Assembly (NCBI RefSeq): GCF_030717955.1
Contig: NZ_JAUZVY010000007.1
Span: 124,001-188,000, forward strand
DNA: 64,000 nucleotides
Source: Alkalimonas delamerensis
GTDB lineage: Bacteria; Pseudomonadota; Gammaproteobacteria; Enterobacterales; Alteromonadaceae
Direction: 5' to 3'
Position numbers and translations under genes: made by a program. This document shows, in pieces, positions 8,488-17,759 of the stretch (position 1 is its first letter; each line of letters opens with the position of its first letter). Below the pieces are notes generated by a model. It saw nothing but the letters and a program-made list of their open reading frames with translations, was not told the origin of the DNA and ran no database searches.

Positions 8488-10824
8488 TTAGAAGCTTAAA
8501 CTAACGGTAAAGCTGGCGGTACGGCCGGCCCCAATCAGATAAGCGCCTTCACTGCCACCGGTGATGTAGCTTTTGTCGGTCAGGTTGTTCAGCACAAAAG
8601 CCAGATCAACGCTTTGGAACAAGCCGTTGTTACCAAGCGACTGCTCGTAACCGAGGTAAGCATTGTAAATGGTGTGGCCGGAAATGCGGTCGCGGTTCCA
8701 AACCTCGCTGCCATCGCTGGCGAAGCTGTGTTTGGCGGCGCCATAGTAGCTGCCGGTGTACTTGCCGCTGAAGCCTGCCCGGTAGTTGCCATCGTGGTAG
8801 TTCAGTGCCAGCGACAGCATCTGCTCAGGAATACCGGCAATCTTGTCGCCTTTGCGGTAATCCTGCACCAGCACCGGTTCACCGGCCGGATTCATTTTGC
8901 TGGTCAGCACATCTTCCGAGTACTCGGCGGTGTTTAATGTCAGTGAGCTGGTCAGGCTCAGGTTCTGACTTAAACGCCAGCTCAGGCTGCTTTCCAGGCC
9001 ACGGGCACGGACACCGCCGACGTTGTCAAAATTACCATCCCCGGCTGCCAGGTAGTTCGGAGTGCCATCCTCTGCAGTGGCGTAGCGCAGCAACACCACC
9101 CGATCATTAAAGCGGACGTTGTACAGGGCAGTAGAGAGGCTGATGCGATCGCCAAAGTAACGCAGACCCAGATCCATATTGGTCGCGGTTTCCGGGCGCA
9201 AGTCGCCAAGGTCTTCGGCTTGCTGGCTTTCCAGAATGCTGTCGGCAATGGCTTTAAAGTTTTCGGAGTAGCCGGCGAATACTTCCAGCCGATCCGTCAG
9301 GCCATAGACCAGACCAGCACTTGGCAGCCAGGACGAGTTGCTGCTGATGCTGTCTTTGCCCAGGCCATTCAGGTTGTCGGTACGACTGATGTCCACCAAG
9401 TATTTTTGCAGGCCCACTGTTAGCTGTAAATCGCCAAATGTCATGTGATCCTGCAGGTAAAACTTGGCAACTTTGTGGCGGTAATCGTCATCAAAATGCA
9501 CCCAGTATGGGCGTTCATCGAAGTGGTGGTAGACTTGCGGATCAATCACTTCGTGCCAGTCGCGGGTCTGATTGCGTTGCTGCGACTCCAGCCAGAGTCC
9601 ACTGCGCAGACGGTGAGTGCCGAGCTCCCAACTTAGATTGGCAGTTGCGCCATAACGGGTTTTGTCGTAATGGGTATGGCGGTAGGATGAGACCCGCTTT
9701 GCCCCCGGCTGGTCGTTGTTGCCATCCAGGATCGGATTGCCGGCACTGTCGACATGGGTGTAGGTGGTGCGGCTGGCGCCGCTGCCGCGTGCGATGCGAT
9801 TGCCATCGGCATCGGCAGCAAACACCTGATAAGGCGGCAGCCAGTCGCCACGGCCGTTTTGCAGGTGCAGATAAGGCGTAATATCCAGCTCCAGTGCATC
9901 GGTTAAATAAAACTCACCTTTGACATAAAACAGCGTATTTTCGCGCAGTGTCGACCAGGCTTCAGCAAAGTTTTGGTCGATATCCGGATCGCCGGTCCAG
10001 ACATTGGTCAGGCCATCCCAGCGTGGGGTTTGTCTGAAGTGCGCCAGCGACACCGGCTGGTAATTGTCTTCGTGGGCATCGTTGTAAGACAAACGCGCAG
10101 TAAAGCGGCTATCGGCCAGCTCCGTGACACTTTTAAATTCGACATGCAGCCGGTCGGCATGGCCGTTGCTGCCGGTTAGCATCCAGCGGTTGTTGAAGCT
10201 GTCGGACACGCTGAAATAAGCGCTGGTGTGGCCAAACAGCTCGCCGGTATCAAAACGGGCAAAGTAACGACGCGCGTTGTGGCTGCCGGTGGTGTAAGCG
10301 AAGCGGGCGCCGCGATCAAGCTCCGGGTTGTCGGAGACAAAGTTGATGGTGCCACCCAATGCATCCAGTGAGGCGGAGGCAATATCAGCACTGCCTTGGC
10401 CTACCTCGACAAAGCGGGTATTTTCAATATCAAGGAAGCGGTTGGCCTTGCTGCCGCCGGCATAGGCCGAGCCGCCATTCGGGATGCCATCGATGGTGAT
10501 GCCCAGCTGTTGATCGGCGCGGTCAATCACAAAGCCCCGCATGCTGATGGTGGTGGTGTAATCATCGCTGCCGAAAGCGTCGCCCTGGCCGATGTTAATA
10601 CCGGGTAGGTGATCAATCATATCCATCACATTGCCGATGGGGGCTTGTTGCAGTTTCATGCTGTCATCGGTGCTGTTGTTGGCATAGCTGACCCGCTTGC
10701 CGAGTACCGAAATCACTTCGACGTTCTCAGCCTGTTCGGCTTGGTCCAGTTCACCGGCATAGACACCGGTGGACAGGGCGGCAATGATTGCCAGACTCAA
10801 ATGGTTGCTTTTAAAAGACTGCAC
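8488..10824 (-). CDS. TonB-dependent outer-membrane receptor
   Basis: This 778-residue receptor has an N-terminal signal peptide ending near VYAG, a plug domain with the usual phrases (IDHLPGINIGQGDAF, ISMRGF, IDGIPNGG, ALGGTINFVSDNPEL), and a C-terminal 22-strand beta-barrel ending in aromatic Phe (SFTVSLSF). It imports a substrate, such as a siderophore or oligosaccharide, using energy from TonB-ExbBD; the substrate cannot be told from the sequence. It stands alone, with the divergent GDPD lipoprotein gene across a 259-bp intergenic region. A sequence like the TonB box (VEVISVLGKR) follows the signal peptide. Confidence 0.94.
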   Translation of the reverse strand: MQSFKSNHLSLAIIAALSTGVYAGELDQAEQAENVEVISVLGKRVSYANNSTDDSMKLQQAPIGNVMDMIDHLPGINIGQGDAFGSDDYTTTISMRGFVIDRADQQLGITIDGIPNGGSAYAGGSKANRFLDIENTRFVEVGQGSADIASASLDALGGTINFVSDNPELDRGARFAYTTGSHNARRYFARFDTGELFGHTSAYFSVSDSFNNRWMLTGSNGHADRLHVEFKSVTELADSRFTARLSYNDAHEDNYQPVSLAHFRQTPRWDGLTNVWTGDPDIDQNFAEAWSTLRENTLFYVKGEFYLTDALELDITPYLHLQNGRGDWLPPYQVFAADADGNRIARGSGASRTTYTHVDSAGNPILDGNNDQPGAKRVSSYRHTHYDKTRYGATANLSWELGTHRLRSGLWLESQQRNQTRDWHEVIDPQVYHHFDERPYWVHFDDDYRHKVAKFYLQDHMTFGDLQLTVGLQKYLVDISRTDNLNGLGKDSISSNSSWLPSAGLVYGLTDRLEVFAGYSENFKAIADSILESQQAEDLGDLRPETATNMDLGLRYFGDRISLSTALYNVRFNDRVVLLRYATAEDGTPNYLAAGDGNFDNVGGVRARGLESSLSWRLSQNLSLTSSLTLNTAEYSEDVLTSKMNPAGEPVLVQDYRKGDKIAGIPEQMLSLALNYHDGNYRAGFSGKYTGSYYGAAKHSFASDGSEVWNRDRISGHTIYNAYLGYEQSLGNNGLFQSVDLAFVLNNLTDKSYITGGSEGAYLIGAGRTASFTVSLSF

Positions 10825-11083
10825 AGGGCTCTCCGTCTGATCAAAAATGTTGTGGTATGTTATGGTTGTTTTGTGGTCGGATCAGATCCCGACGGCGGGC
10901 AAGTATGGCGGCAAAAAATGACGATTTTGTGAATTTAAACCAGAAACTTTACTTTAGATTATCTTAATTTGTTATAGAGTAACACTTGTCATTTTGCTGT
11001 CATGTTTTGCCGGCAAACTGCGCGCTTTGTTGTCGCAAGCCGGCTGGCTTATCCTTTTTTACGCCTGAAAGAGAGTGACTCAA

Positions 11084-12337
11084 ATGAGCAAAGTTTTGCT
11101 GTGTGTGCTGGGGCTATCGCTACTTGGACTGGTTGGTTGCCAGCAAGTGAGTGAGCCTGTGTCGGTAGAAGTAGGTTCTGGCCCGCAGACCGTGGAGCTT
11201 GGACCCAGGCCAGCATTCTTAGTGGCGAAATTGCCGGAAGGGGCACTAAAAGAGCAGCTCAGTGCCTGTGAAGGGCCTTTTTCGCCACAGGACTTTTCCA
11301 TTGGTCACCGCGGTGCCCCCTTAATGTTCCCGGAGCATACTGAAGCCTCTTTTCGGGCTGCCGCCTTGATGGGCGCCGGTATTTTAGAATGCGACGTGAC
11401 CTTTACCCGTGATCGCCAGCTGGTCTGCCGCCATGCTCAGTGCGACCTGCACCAGACCACCGACATTTTACTGCGTCCGGAGCTGGCAGCCCGTTGCAGT
11501 GAGCCTTTTACGCCGGCCGACCCAGTCTCGGGCCAGCCGGCCAGTGCCCGCTGCTGCACCAGCGACATCGATCTGGCAGAGTATTTAACCCTGTGTGGCA
11601 AAATGGATGGGGTCAACCCCGCTGCGAGCACGGTACAGCAGTATCTGCGAGGCACTGCGGACTGGCGCACCGATCTTTACGCTGGCTCCTGCCCGGCGGT
11701 GCTGTCGCACCAGCAAAGCATTGAACTGTTTCAGCAACTGGGCCGCAAAATGACACCGGAACTCAAAGCCGCTGAAGTGCCGATGCCGTTTCAGGGGCAC
11801 TTCAGCCAGCAGCAGTATGCTCAGCAGCTGGTGGATGAGTACAAAGCCGCCGGGGTGCCACCGGAGCAGGTATTTTTGCAGTCGTTCGACTGGCAGGACA
11901 TTGTCTATTGGCTGAAGGCAGAGCCGGAGTTCGCCAAACAAGCGGTCTGGCTGGATGGACGTTATGAAGACCCCGCCTTTGATCCGATGCAGCCTGACAG
12001 CTGGCAACCCGGTATGGCAGAGCTCAAAGCAGCTGGCTTGAACATTATTGCTCCGCCGCTGTGGGTGCTTGTGCATAACGAAGACGGGCAGATTCGGCCC
12101 TCGGCCTATGCCAAAGCAGCGCGCGCTGCCGGATTGGAGATCATCAGCTGGACGCTGGAGCGCTCCGGCCGGCTGGATGATGGCGGCGGTTGGTACTATC
12201 AGAGCATTGCTGATCTCACCACCGATGACAGCGTCGCCTTGCAGCTGCTGCATGTGTTGGCGCAGGAGGTCGGTGTCATCGGCGTGTTCTCCGATTGGCC
12301 GGCTACCACCACCTTGTATGCCAATTGCATGCTGTAG
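11084..12337 (+). CDS. Glycerophosphodiester phosphodiesterase family lipoprotein
   Basis: This 417-residue protein begins with a lipoprotein signal (LLGLVGC, lipid-modified Cys near residue 19). It has the GDPD TIM-barrel signature GHRGAPLMFPEHTEASF, then ECDVTFTRDRQLVCRHAQCDLHQTT, giving the catalytic His pair and metal-binding Glu/Asp. The region between these motifs and the second half of the barrel holds several extra cysteines (ARCCTSDID, TLCGKMDG, GSCPAVL), which could form disulfides outside the cytoplasm. It probably hydrolyses glycerophosphodiesters in the periplasm. The ATG at 11084 is preferred to a GTG at 11075. Confidence 0.88.
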   Translation: MSKVLLCVLGLSLLGLVGCQQVSEPVSVEVGSGPQTVELGPRPAFLVAKLPEGALKEQLSACEGPFSPQDFSIGHRGAPLMFPEHTEASFRAAALMGAGILECDVTFTRDRQLVCRHAQCDLHQTTDILLRPELAARCSEPFTPADPVSGQPASARCCTSDIDLAEYLTLCGKMDGVNPAASTVQQYLRGTADWRTDLYAGSCPAVLSHQQSIELFQQLGRKMTPELKAAEVPMPFQGHFSQQQYAQQLVDEYKAAGVPPEQVFLQSFDWQDIVYWLKAEPEFAKQAVWLDGRYEDPAFDPMQPDSWQPGMAELKAAGLNIIAPPLWVLVHNEDGQIRPSAYAKAARAAGLEIISWTLERSGRLDDGGGWYYQSIADLTTDDSVALQLLHVLAQEVGVIGVFSDWPATTTLYANCML

Positions 12338-12484
12338 GGCTGTAGATAGCAGAGATAAATAGATGTCTGGATGTCTTTTTTGTCGCTGAACCATTGCCAG
12401 TTTGGTCCGGATCCGTTATCGTATCAGCCCTGAAAACCACTGCCAGTCTGTGTTGGTGGTGGGGCAACACCAAGAGGCAAGCGT

Positions 12485-13282
12485 ATGCGGCATGAGATCT
12501 GGCAACAGTTAAAACAGGAAGCCTTCGAGCTGGTGACCAAAGAGCCCCTGCTCGCCAGCCATGTCTATTCCAGTGTGCTGAACCATGATTGTCTGGGTTC
12601 GGCCCTTAGCTTTATCGTCGCCAACAAGTTGTCCGATGCGGTGGTCTCTGCCTTTACCATTCGTGAGCTGTTTGATCAGGCCTTTGTCAATTGCGACGAG
12701 ATGCTGACCCATGTTGCCCATGACATCAAAGCGGTGCTGGATCGCGATCCGGCAGCCGATACCTACCTTAATGTGTTGCTGCACTTAAAAGGCTTCCACG
12801 CCATTCAAACCCATCGTTTGGCGCATTGCCTGTGGCGGCAAAACCGCAAGGAGCTGGCGCGTTTTCTGCAAAGTCGCTGCTCGGAAGTGTTTGGCGTCGA
12901 CATCCACCCGGCCTGCCGCATCGGCCATGGCCTGATGTTCGACCATGCCACTGGCATTGTGGTCGGTGAGACGGCCGAAATTGGCAACAATGTGTCGATT
13001 CTGCAGGGCGTCACCTTAGGTGGAACCGGCAATCAGCAAGGTGATCGTCACCCAAAAATCCGTCCTGGCGTGATGATAGGAGCGGGTGCCAAGATCCTGG
13101 GTAATATTGTTATTGGCGAAGATGCCCGCATTGGTGCCGGCTCGGTGGTGCTGGATCCGGTTCCAGCGAATACCACTGCGGTCGGGGTGCCTGCTAAAAT
13201 CATTGGCAGCAGCTGTGAGTGCCCTGCTGAGTCGATGGATCAAAATTTTTTACAAAGTACTGCAGTTTCGGATCAAAACTGA
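12485..13282 (+). CDS. cysE: Serine O-acetyltransferase
   Basis: This 265-residue enzyme acetylates L-serine from acetyl-CoA, the first step of cysteine synthesis. The N-terminal helical domain (KEPLLASHVYSSVLNHDCLGSALSFIVANKL) is followed by the left-handed beta-helix hexapeptide-repeat domain with GVDIHPACRIGHGLMFDHATGIVVGETA in separate segments, including the catalytic DH pair, and the GVTLGGTG turn. The C-terminal tail is where cysteine feedback inhibition acts in this family. AGAGG lies upstream of the ATG. The gene stands alone. Confidence 0.97.
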   Translation: MRHEIWQQLKQEAFELVTKEPLLASHVYSSVLNHDCLGSALSFIVANKLSDAVVSAFTIRELFDQAFVNCDEMLTHVAHDIKAVLDRDPAADTYLNVLLHLKGFHAIQTHRLAHCLWRQNRKELARFLQSRCSEVFGVDIHPACRIGHGLMFDHATGIVVGETAEIGNNVSILQGVTLGGTGNQQGDRHPKIRPGVMIGAGAKILGNIVIGEDARIGAGSVVLDPVPANTTAVGVPAKIIGSSCECPAESMDQNFLQSTAVSDQN

Positions 13283-13456
13283 TACGCCATTACTAACGAA
13301 GTCATCGTCTGGACAAAACGTCTATTCAACAAGGCTAATTGAACGTGAGGGCAGCGCCCATGGTCTTGCTTTCATCATTCATCATTCGTTCAGCTTTCTT
13401 TGTATAACCTCCTGAATCAATAATTAATTTACTCTCAATTTACTCATGGATGTTGT

Positions 13457-14245
13457 ATGAAGATATTAGTAGCCAGTTTTTCTTTTTTTTGTTGTGCAGC
13501 TGTATTGGCAGAACCTTTTTCATCGGAGATAAGCCTCGACCGTTTCGATACCAATTACGACAGCTTTACCAGTCATACCCTTGGCTACCGTTATTTTATC
13601 CCGGGTCAGGAACGTTCACAGGCCTTACCGTATGTGGCTTACACGACCTTTGCAGGGCGCAGCTCAGTATCCGCACAGTACATGATGGCGGATTTTTCCT
13701 GGCGAGCATTCGGTTTGGATTATTCAGAGCGCTATAAAGCCTGGCAATTGGGCGGGATCTATCAATCCAGTGAGCACAGCCTCTATGCCTCGTTGCAGCA
13801 CAGCCAGATGATTTCCTGGTCGGGAAACCGAACCCAGGGCCAGTTGGGATATTTTCTGCAGGATAATTGGCTGGTGACGGTCGATGTCGAGCACGAAAAG
13901 TTTTCTGGGGACAAAAGCTACTGGCACACCGGCATTAGCACTGAGAAGCTCTGGGCTTTGCAAAATGGTCATTTTATCGGTTTTGATTTTGGCTACCTAA
14001 GAGCCAGAGGGCCGCGCCGTGATGGCTGGGATCTGGCCGCAGACTATTACATGGGGCAGCCGTTATCATTTGGCGTTTTTGTTACCCGTGACCGTGATAG
14101 CCACTATTTGGTCAGCACCAATCGGCTGGGCGTTCGTTCACAATGGTTTATCACTCCCAACGTTCAGCTGCGTGGCAGTCTGTCACTGGAAGATAAGTCG
14201 GATTCAGAGTACAGCTGGGATCTTGGCGTCAGCTGGCGTTTTTAA
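13457..14245 (+). CDS. Putative small outer-membrane beta-barrel protein
   Basis: I do not recognise a named family. The 262-residue product has a clear Sec signal peptide (SFFCCAAVLAEP, cut after residues 17-18). The mature part is made of alternating short hydrophobic and polar strands rich in Tyr, Trp, Phe and Gly, with repeated YLV, WLV and FGV patterns, ending in a terminal Phe (WDLGVSWRF). Terminal Phe after alternating residues is the sorting signal of outer-membrane barrels. An 8- to 12-strand barrel is the likely fold. A hydrophobic-strand predictor and a structure model would test this. The ribosome-binding site is weak. Confidence 0.6.
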   Translation: MKILVASFSFFCCAAVLAEPFSSEISLDRFDTNYDSFTSHTLGYRYFIPGQERSQALPYVAYTTFAGRSSVSAQYMMADFSWRAFGLDYSERYKAWQLGGIYQSSEHSLYASLQHSQMISWSGNRTQGQLGYFLQDNWLVTVDVEHEKFSGDKSYWHTGISTEKLWALQNGHFIGFDFGYLRARGPRRDGWDLAADYYMGQPLSFGVFVTRDRDSHYLVSTNRLGVRSQWFITPNVQLRGSLSLEDKSDSEYSWDLGVSWRF

Positions 14246-14415
14246 GGCGGTTATTGTAATTCACCGCTTCTAATAAAAGTGCATCTGACAGCATAAAAGC
14301 AGAAGATGCTGCAGTTGGAGTTTATCTGGTTGCAGCCTTATTGCTGGTTGTCCCTTCCATCTTGGTGCCAAGTGTCTCGCAATAGACATTGATACTGCTT
14401 AGAGCTGCATTTTTT

Positions 14416-14428
14416 GGCAAACTTTGCC
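14416..14428. promoter_or_regulatory. Inverted repeat upstream of parD, possible ParD operator
   Basis: GGCAAA at 14416-14421 and TTTGCC at 14423-14428 form a perfect inverted repeat around one base, followed directly by CATAAT, a plausible -10 element. ParD antitoxins autorepress by binding such palindromes in their own promoter. It lies 39 bases before the parD start. Confidence 0.45.
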
Positions 14429-14466
14429 ATAATAAGTGCAACGAGTTTCAGCACTGGATGAAGCAG

Positions 14467-14706
14467 ATGGCTACCATGAATGTTTCCTTACCAGATCAAA
14501 TGAAAGACTGGGTTGAGCAGCAATCTGCTGCTGGTCGTTACAGCAATGCCAGCGATTATGTGCGCGATTTGATTCGCCGTGATCAACAGCAGGCGGCCAA
14601 AATAGCGCATATGCAGCGCCTGGTGGATGAAGGAATTGCCAGCGGCCCGGGCCAGCACTCTATGGCAGAGATTGAGCAAGCAGCACTGGCAAAGTTGGCG
14701 GAGTAA
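14467..14706 (+). CDS. parD: ParD-type antitoxin
   Basis: This 79-residue antitoxin has an N-terminal ribbon-helix-helix DNA-binding region (MNVSLPDQMKDWVEQQ, then GRYSNASDYVRDLIRRDQ). The C-terminal tail (KIAHMQRLVDEGIASG to the end) wraps and neutralises the ParE toxin. The ATG at 14467 is chosen because GGATGAAG lies just upstream and because the family begins with a strand like MNVSLP. It is followed two bases later by parE, the standard order. Confidence 0.93.
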   Translation: MATMNVSLPDQMKDWVEQQSAAGRYSNASDYVRDLIRRDQQQAAKIAHMQRLVDEGIASGPGQHSMAEIEQAALAKLAE

Positions 14707-14708
14707 GC

Positions 14709-15002
14709 ATGCCCTATCGGCTGAGTCAGCAGGCTGAGCAGGATCTGGTAAATATCTTTTTGTATGGCGCTCAACACTTTGGTGTTGCAGCGGCTCGCCG
14801 CTACCATCAACAGTTCAGTCGCACTTTCGAGTTTTTAGCGGCGCACCCCAAAGCTGCCCCCCTTCGGCAAGAGATTAACCCGCCGGTTCATATACACCCC
14901 ATTGGCCAGCATCTGGTCATTTATCAGCAGATGGCAGATCACAGCATTTTTATTATCCGCATTCGGCATGGCCATGAGGACTGGCTAAATCAGGAGTTCT
15001 GA
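14709..15002 (+). CDS. parE: ParE-type toxin of the RelE/ParE superfamily
   Basis: This 97-residue toxin begins MPYRLSQQAEQDLVNIFLYG and shows the family core LSQQAEQDLVNI, YHQQF, HPKAAPLRQEI and IRIRHGHEDW near the C-terminus. Chromosomal ParE proteins usually poison DNA gyrase. The fold is shared with RelE mRNA endonucleases, but the pairing with a ParD antitoxin favours the gyrase-targeting type. The gene directly follows parD. Confidence 0.92.
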   Translation: MPYRLSQQAEQDLVNIFLYGAQHFGVAAARRYHQQFSRTFEFLAAHPKAAPLRQEINPPVHIHPIGQHLVIYQQMADHSIFIIRIRHGHEDWLNQEF

Positions 15003-15159
15003 GTTGTTGTATCAGCCGTCGTTTTTAGGCAGCTGCTCGCGGAAGTTCTGATCTGTGTCATAGCCTAAGTACTTTCGAAATGCTAGGCTTATCAACAAGC
15101 CAATGCCATGACAGCGTAAAGCTGGTATGGCACATTCCCCCAATCTGAAGGAGTGCCCC

Positions 15160-15630
15160 ATGACACAAATGGATATCGGTATTACCAAGGCCGATCGTGA
15201 AACCATAGCCGAAAGTCTGAAACACCTGCTGGCGGATACCTACACGCTTTATTTGCAAACCCACAACTTCCACTGGAATGTCACAGGCCCACAGTTTCGT
15301 GAACTGCACCTGATGTTTGAAGAGCACTACACCGAGCTGGCGGTAGCGGTCGATGATATCGCCGAGCGTATTCGTACGCTGGATGTCGCTGCGCCCGGGA
15401 CTTACAAAGAGTTTGTCCGTTTAAGCAACATCAAAGAAGTGGATGGCGTGCCTGCCGCCAAAGAGATGGTCGATTTGCTGACACAGGGTCATGAGACCAT
15501 CGTACGCACCTGCCGCGAGGTGCTCAAGCATGCTCAAGCCGGTGATGATGAGTCGACAGCAGCGCTGGCCTCCGATCGGATGCGGGTGCATGAAAAAACC
15601 GCTTGGATGCTGCGGGTATTGAATAAGTAA
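15160..15630 (+). CDS. dps: Dps-family DNA-binding ferritin-like protein
   Basis: This 156-residue miniferritin forms a 12-subunit shell that oxidises and stores iron and protects DNA. The intersubunit ferroxidase motif is clear: HNFHWNVTG, then MFEEHYTELAVAVDDIAERI with the Asp and Glu ligands. AAGGAG lies seven bases before the ATG at 15160; the upstream in-frame start at 15127 is not needed. The gene stands alone and ends in a good hairpin terminator. Expression is probably stress-linked, but no OxyR or sigma-S site could be called with confidence. Confidence 0.94.
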   Translation: MTQMDIGITKADRETIAESLKHLLADTYTLYLQTHNFHWNVTGPQFRELHLMFEEHYTELAVAVDDIAERIRTLDVAAPGTYKEFVRLSNIKEVDGVPAAKEMVDLLTQGHETIVRTCREVLKHAQAGDDESTAALASDRMRVHEKTAWMLRVLNK

Positions 15631-15642
15631 GACTCAGTACAA

Positions 15643-15671
15643 CAATAGCCCGGCGCATTATGCCGGGCTTG
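15643..15671. terminator. Bidirectional terminator between dps and the MBL-fold gene
   Basis: GCCCGGC at 15648-15654 pairs with GCCGGGC at 15662-15668, with flanking AACAA and TTGTT extending the stem on both sides. It lies between two convergent genes and can serve both strands. Confidence 0.8.
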
Positions 15672-15674
15672 TTG

Positions 15675-16760
15675 TTAAAGACTCACCGATTCCCCTTCAT
15701 TAAGAATATGCAGTGGCACGGTGCTTTGCATCTGCTGCTGCATATGCAGCAAGCGCAGCAGTGGCGAGTGCGAGCTGTGATCGCCCATCTGCCAGCTGGC
15801 ATTGCCATAGCCCCAAGGGATCATCACCTTGCAGCCCAGCTCTTCGGCAGCCACCAGCGCATCTTCTGGGGTGGTGTGGACATAGCGGTACCAGGCACTG
15901 TGCTCGTCATGATGGTAAGACGCCACCGGCAGCAAGCAAATATCGATATCGCCGTACCTTTGTTGAATATCGCGAAAATGCGGTGAATAGCCGGTATCAC
16001 CGGCGAAAAACAAGGTATTTTCCTGGTGCTCTATCAGCCAGCCGCCCCATTTGGCACGGTTGTCATCGTTGAACAGTTTGCGACTGTTAAAATGATGCGC
16101 CGGAACCAGATGCACCGTTAGTTCACCCAGTTCACTGCTGCTGTACCAGGCTTTTTCCAGTACCTGATAACCGCCTTTGGGCATGTAATCAGCCATGCCG
16201 ATTGGCACATAGTAGCGTGCCTCGGTGCCAATCTGACGAATGGTGGCATGGCTGAAGTGATCGTAATGCAGGTGTGAGTAAAGCACCGCATCGCTGGCTG
16301 CCAGCTGCTCGCTGGGTAAACCTGCAGGCAAGGGACGGCGCAGGCCAATCAGGTGCGCCGCCCAATTGACTGGCCGGTCAAACTGGCCCATCACAGGATC
16401 AAACAACAGCTGCTGGCCATCTGGCGTTTTGATTAAGAAACTGGCATGGCCGACCCAATGCACCAGAAAGCCGCTGTTAAGTTCTGGTGCGCTTTGCTCA
16501 CCAATAAACTGGCAATCCTGGCCATGGCTCTTGCAGGCCACCGTCGGGTGAGCGGGGTAACAGTCACCCTCGCAAGTGATCGGGTAGTCCTGCTGACCAC
16601 GATACAGATTGCGGTACATGCCCTGGTGCTTGCCATCCGGGACCTGCTCGATCACTCCTTGTTCGGTGATCAGTTGTTGCACGCTATTGGGAGTACTGCA
16701 GGCCTGCAGCAGAAAAATGCTGGCCAGTACGGCAACAGTTGAAGTGAACGCCAGCTTCAT
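15675..16760 (-). CDS. MBL-fold (NAPE-PLD-like) metallo-hydrolase lipoprotein
   Basis: This roughly 361-residue protein has a lipoprotein signal (SIFLLQAC). The metallo-beta-lactamase core includes VHWVGHASFLI, SHLHYDHFS (the HxHxDH metal site), VPAHHFNSR, FFAGDTGYSP and IPWGYGN. This pattern matches the NAPE-PLD/RomA-like branch, which acts on lipids or related phosphodiesters. The start at 16760 is chosen because AAGGAA sits five bases upstream; the ATG at 16778 has no Shine-Dalgarno sequence. It probably acts in the periplasm attached to a membrane. Confidence 0.88.
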   Translation of the reverse strand: MKLAFTSTVAVLASIFLLQACSTPNSVQQLITEQGVIEQVPDGKHQGMYRNLYRGQQDYPITCEGDCYPAHPTVACKSHGQDCQFIGEQSAPELNSGFLVHWVGHASFLIKTPDGQQLLFDPVMGQFDRPVNWAAHLIGLRRPLPAGLPSEQLAASDAVLYSHLHYDHFSHATIRQIGTEARYYVPIGMADYMPKGGYQVLEKAWYSSSELGELTVHLVPAHHFNSRKLFNDDNRAKWGGWLIEHQENTLFFAGDTGYSPHFRDIQQRYGDIDICLLPVASYHHDEHSAWYRYVHTTPEDALVAAEELGCKVMIPWGYGNASWQMGDHSSHSPLLRLLHMQQQMQSTVPLHILNEGESVSL

Positions 16761-16871
16761 CCAAATTCCTTTTTTCATGGTTTGCTCAAAGGGTCATTTT
16801 GCTTCCTATCCGATAGTACGTGAGCAAAGGGTGGTAATAAAGGCGATCAACTTTGGTTTTATGTAACAAGC

Positions 16872-16903
16872 TATTTGTTGCCTCAGGATTGAGGCAACAA
16901 ATA
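16872..16903 (-). terminator. Perfect 14-bp hairpin overlapping the fghA stop codon
   Basis: TATTTGTTGCCTCA at 16872-16885 is exactly complementary to TGAGGCAACAAATA at 16890-16903 with a four-base loop. The fghA stop codon lies within this hairpin. The T-rich tail is short, so termination is likely but unproved. Confidence 0.6.
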
Positions 16904-17734
16904 AAGGCCATGAAAACGCAGGTGGTCTTCAATAAAGCTGGCGATAAAGTAGTAGCTGTGATCGTAGCCTGGCTGAATACGCAGTTCGAGCTCGGAGCCG
17001 CTGCTTTGGCTTGCTGTTTGCAGCGCTTCGGGCTTGAGCTGCTTGGCCAGGAAGGGATCGGCATCGCCCTGATCAACCAGAATGGGCAGTGTCGCTTGCT
17101 TCTCTGCCAGCAGGACCGAAGCATCGTAGTTTTGCCAGAGGCTTTCATCCTTGCCAAGATAACCCGTCAGCGCCTTTTGGCCCCAGGGGCAGTTGATGGG
17201 GTTGCTGATGGGTGCAAAAGCCGAGACCGAGCAATACCGGCCGCTTTCCCGCAGTGCGATTACCAAAGCACCATGCCCACCCATCGAGTGACCGGAAATG
17301 GAGCGCTTGGGACTCAGTGGCAATTCGGCCTCAACCAGCGCCGGCAGCTCTTTGGCGATGTAATCGTACATCTGGTAGTGGCTGGCAAAAGGCGCTTCGG
17401 TGGCATTGACGTAAAAGCCAGCACCCAGGCCAAAATCATAAGCTCCTTCCGGATCATCCGGTACCTGTTCGCCACGGGGGCTGGTATCCGGGATCACCAG
17501 AGCAATGCCAAGCTCAGCGGCAACCCGCTGAGCGCCGGCTTTGGCGGAGAAGTTTTCATCGGTGCAGGTGAGCCCGGATAGCCAGTACAGCGCTGGGACA
17601 TCCTGTTGCCCGGCCTGTGGTGGCAAATAGACGGAAAACTGCATCCGGCAATTCAGCACTTTGGAGTCGTGGGCAAAGCGCATCTGGTGGCCGCCAAACA
17701 GCCGCTGATCGCTGATTTTTTCTAAGGCTTGCAT
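16883..17734 (-). CDS. fghA: S-formylglutathione hydrolase
   Basis: This 283-residue esterase D-family enzyme hydrolyses S-formylglutathione to formate and glutathione, the second step of glutathione-dependent formaldehyde detoxification. The nucleophile Ser lies in GHSMGGHGAL, the catalytic His in PGYDHSYYF, and YWLSGLTCTDENF is the oxyanion-region signature. AAGGGAG precedes the ATG. It lies 25 bases downstream of the frmA-type dehydrogenase gene on the same strand, so the two steps are co-transcribed. Confidence 0.96.
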   Translation of the reverse strand: MQALEKISDQRLFGGHQMRFAHDSKVLNCRMQFSVYLPPQAGQQDVPALYWLSGLTCTDENFSAKAGAQRVAAELGIALVIPDTSPRGEQVPDDPEGAYDFGLGAGFYVNATEAPFASHYQMYDYIAKELPALVEAELPLSPKRSISGHSMGGHGALVIALRESGRYCSVSAFAPISNPINCPWGQKALTGYLGKDESLWQNYDASVLLAEKQATLPILVDQGDADPFLAKQLKPEALQTASQSSGSELELRIQPGYDHSYYFIASFIEDHLRFHGLYLLPQS

Positions 17735-17759
17735 AGTAGCTCCCTTAAAGAGTGGCTCC

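Noticed and set aside
11006..11017. 12-bp palindrome TTTGCCGGCAAA before the GDPD gene
   Set aside because: Too short and isolated to assign as an operator; chance occurrence is plausible.
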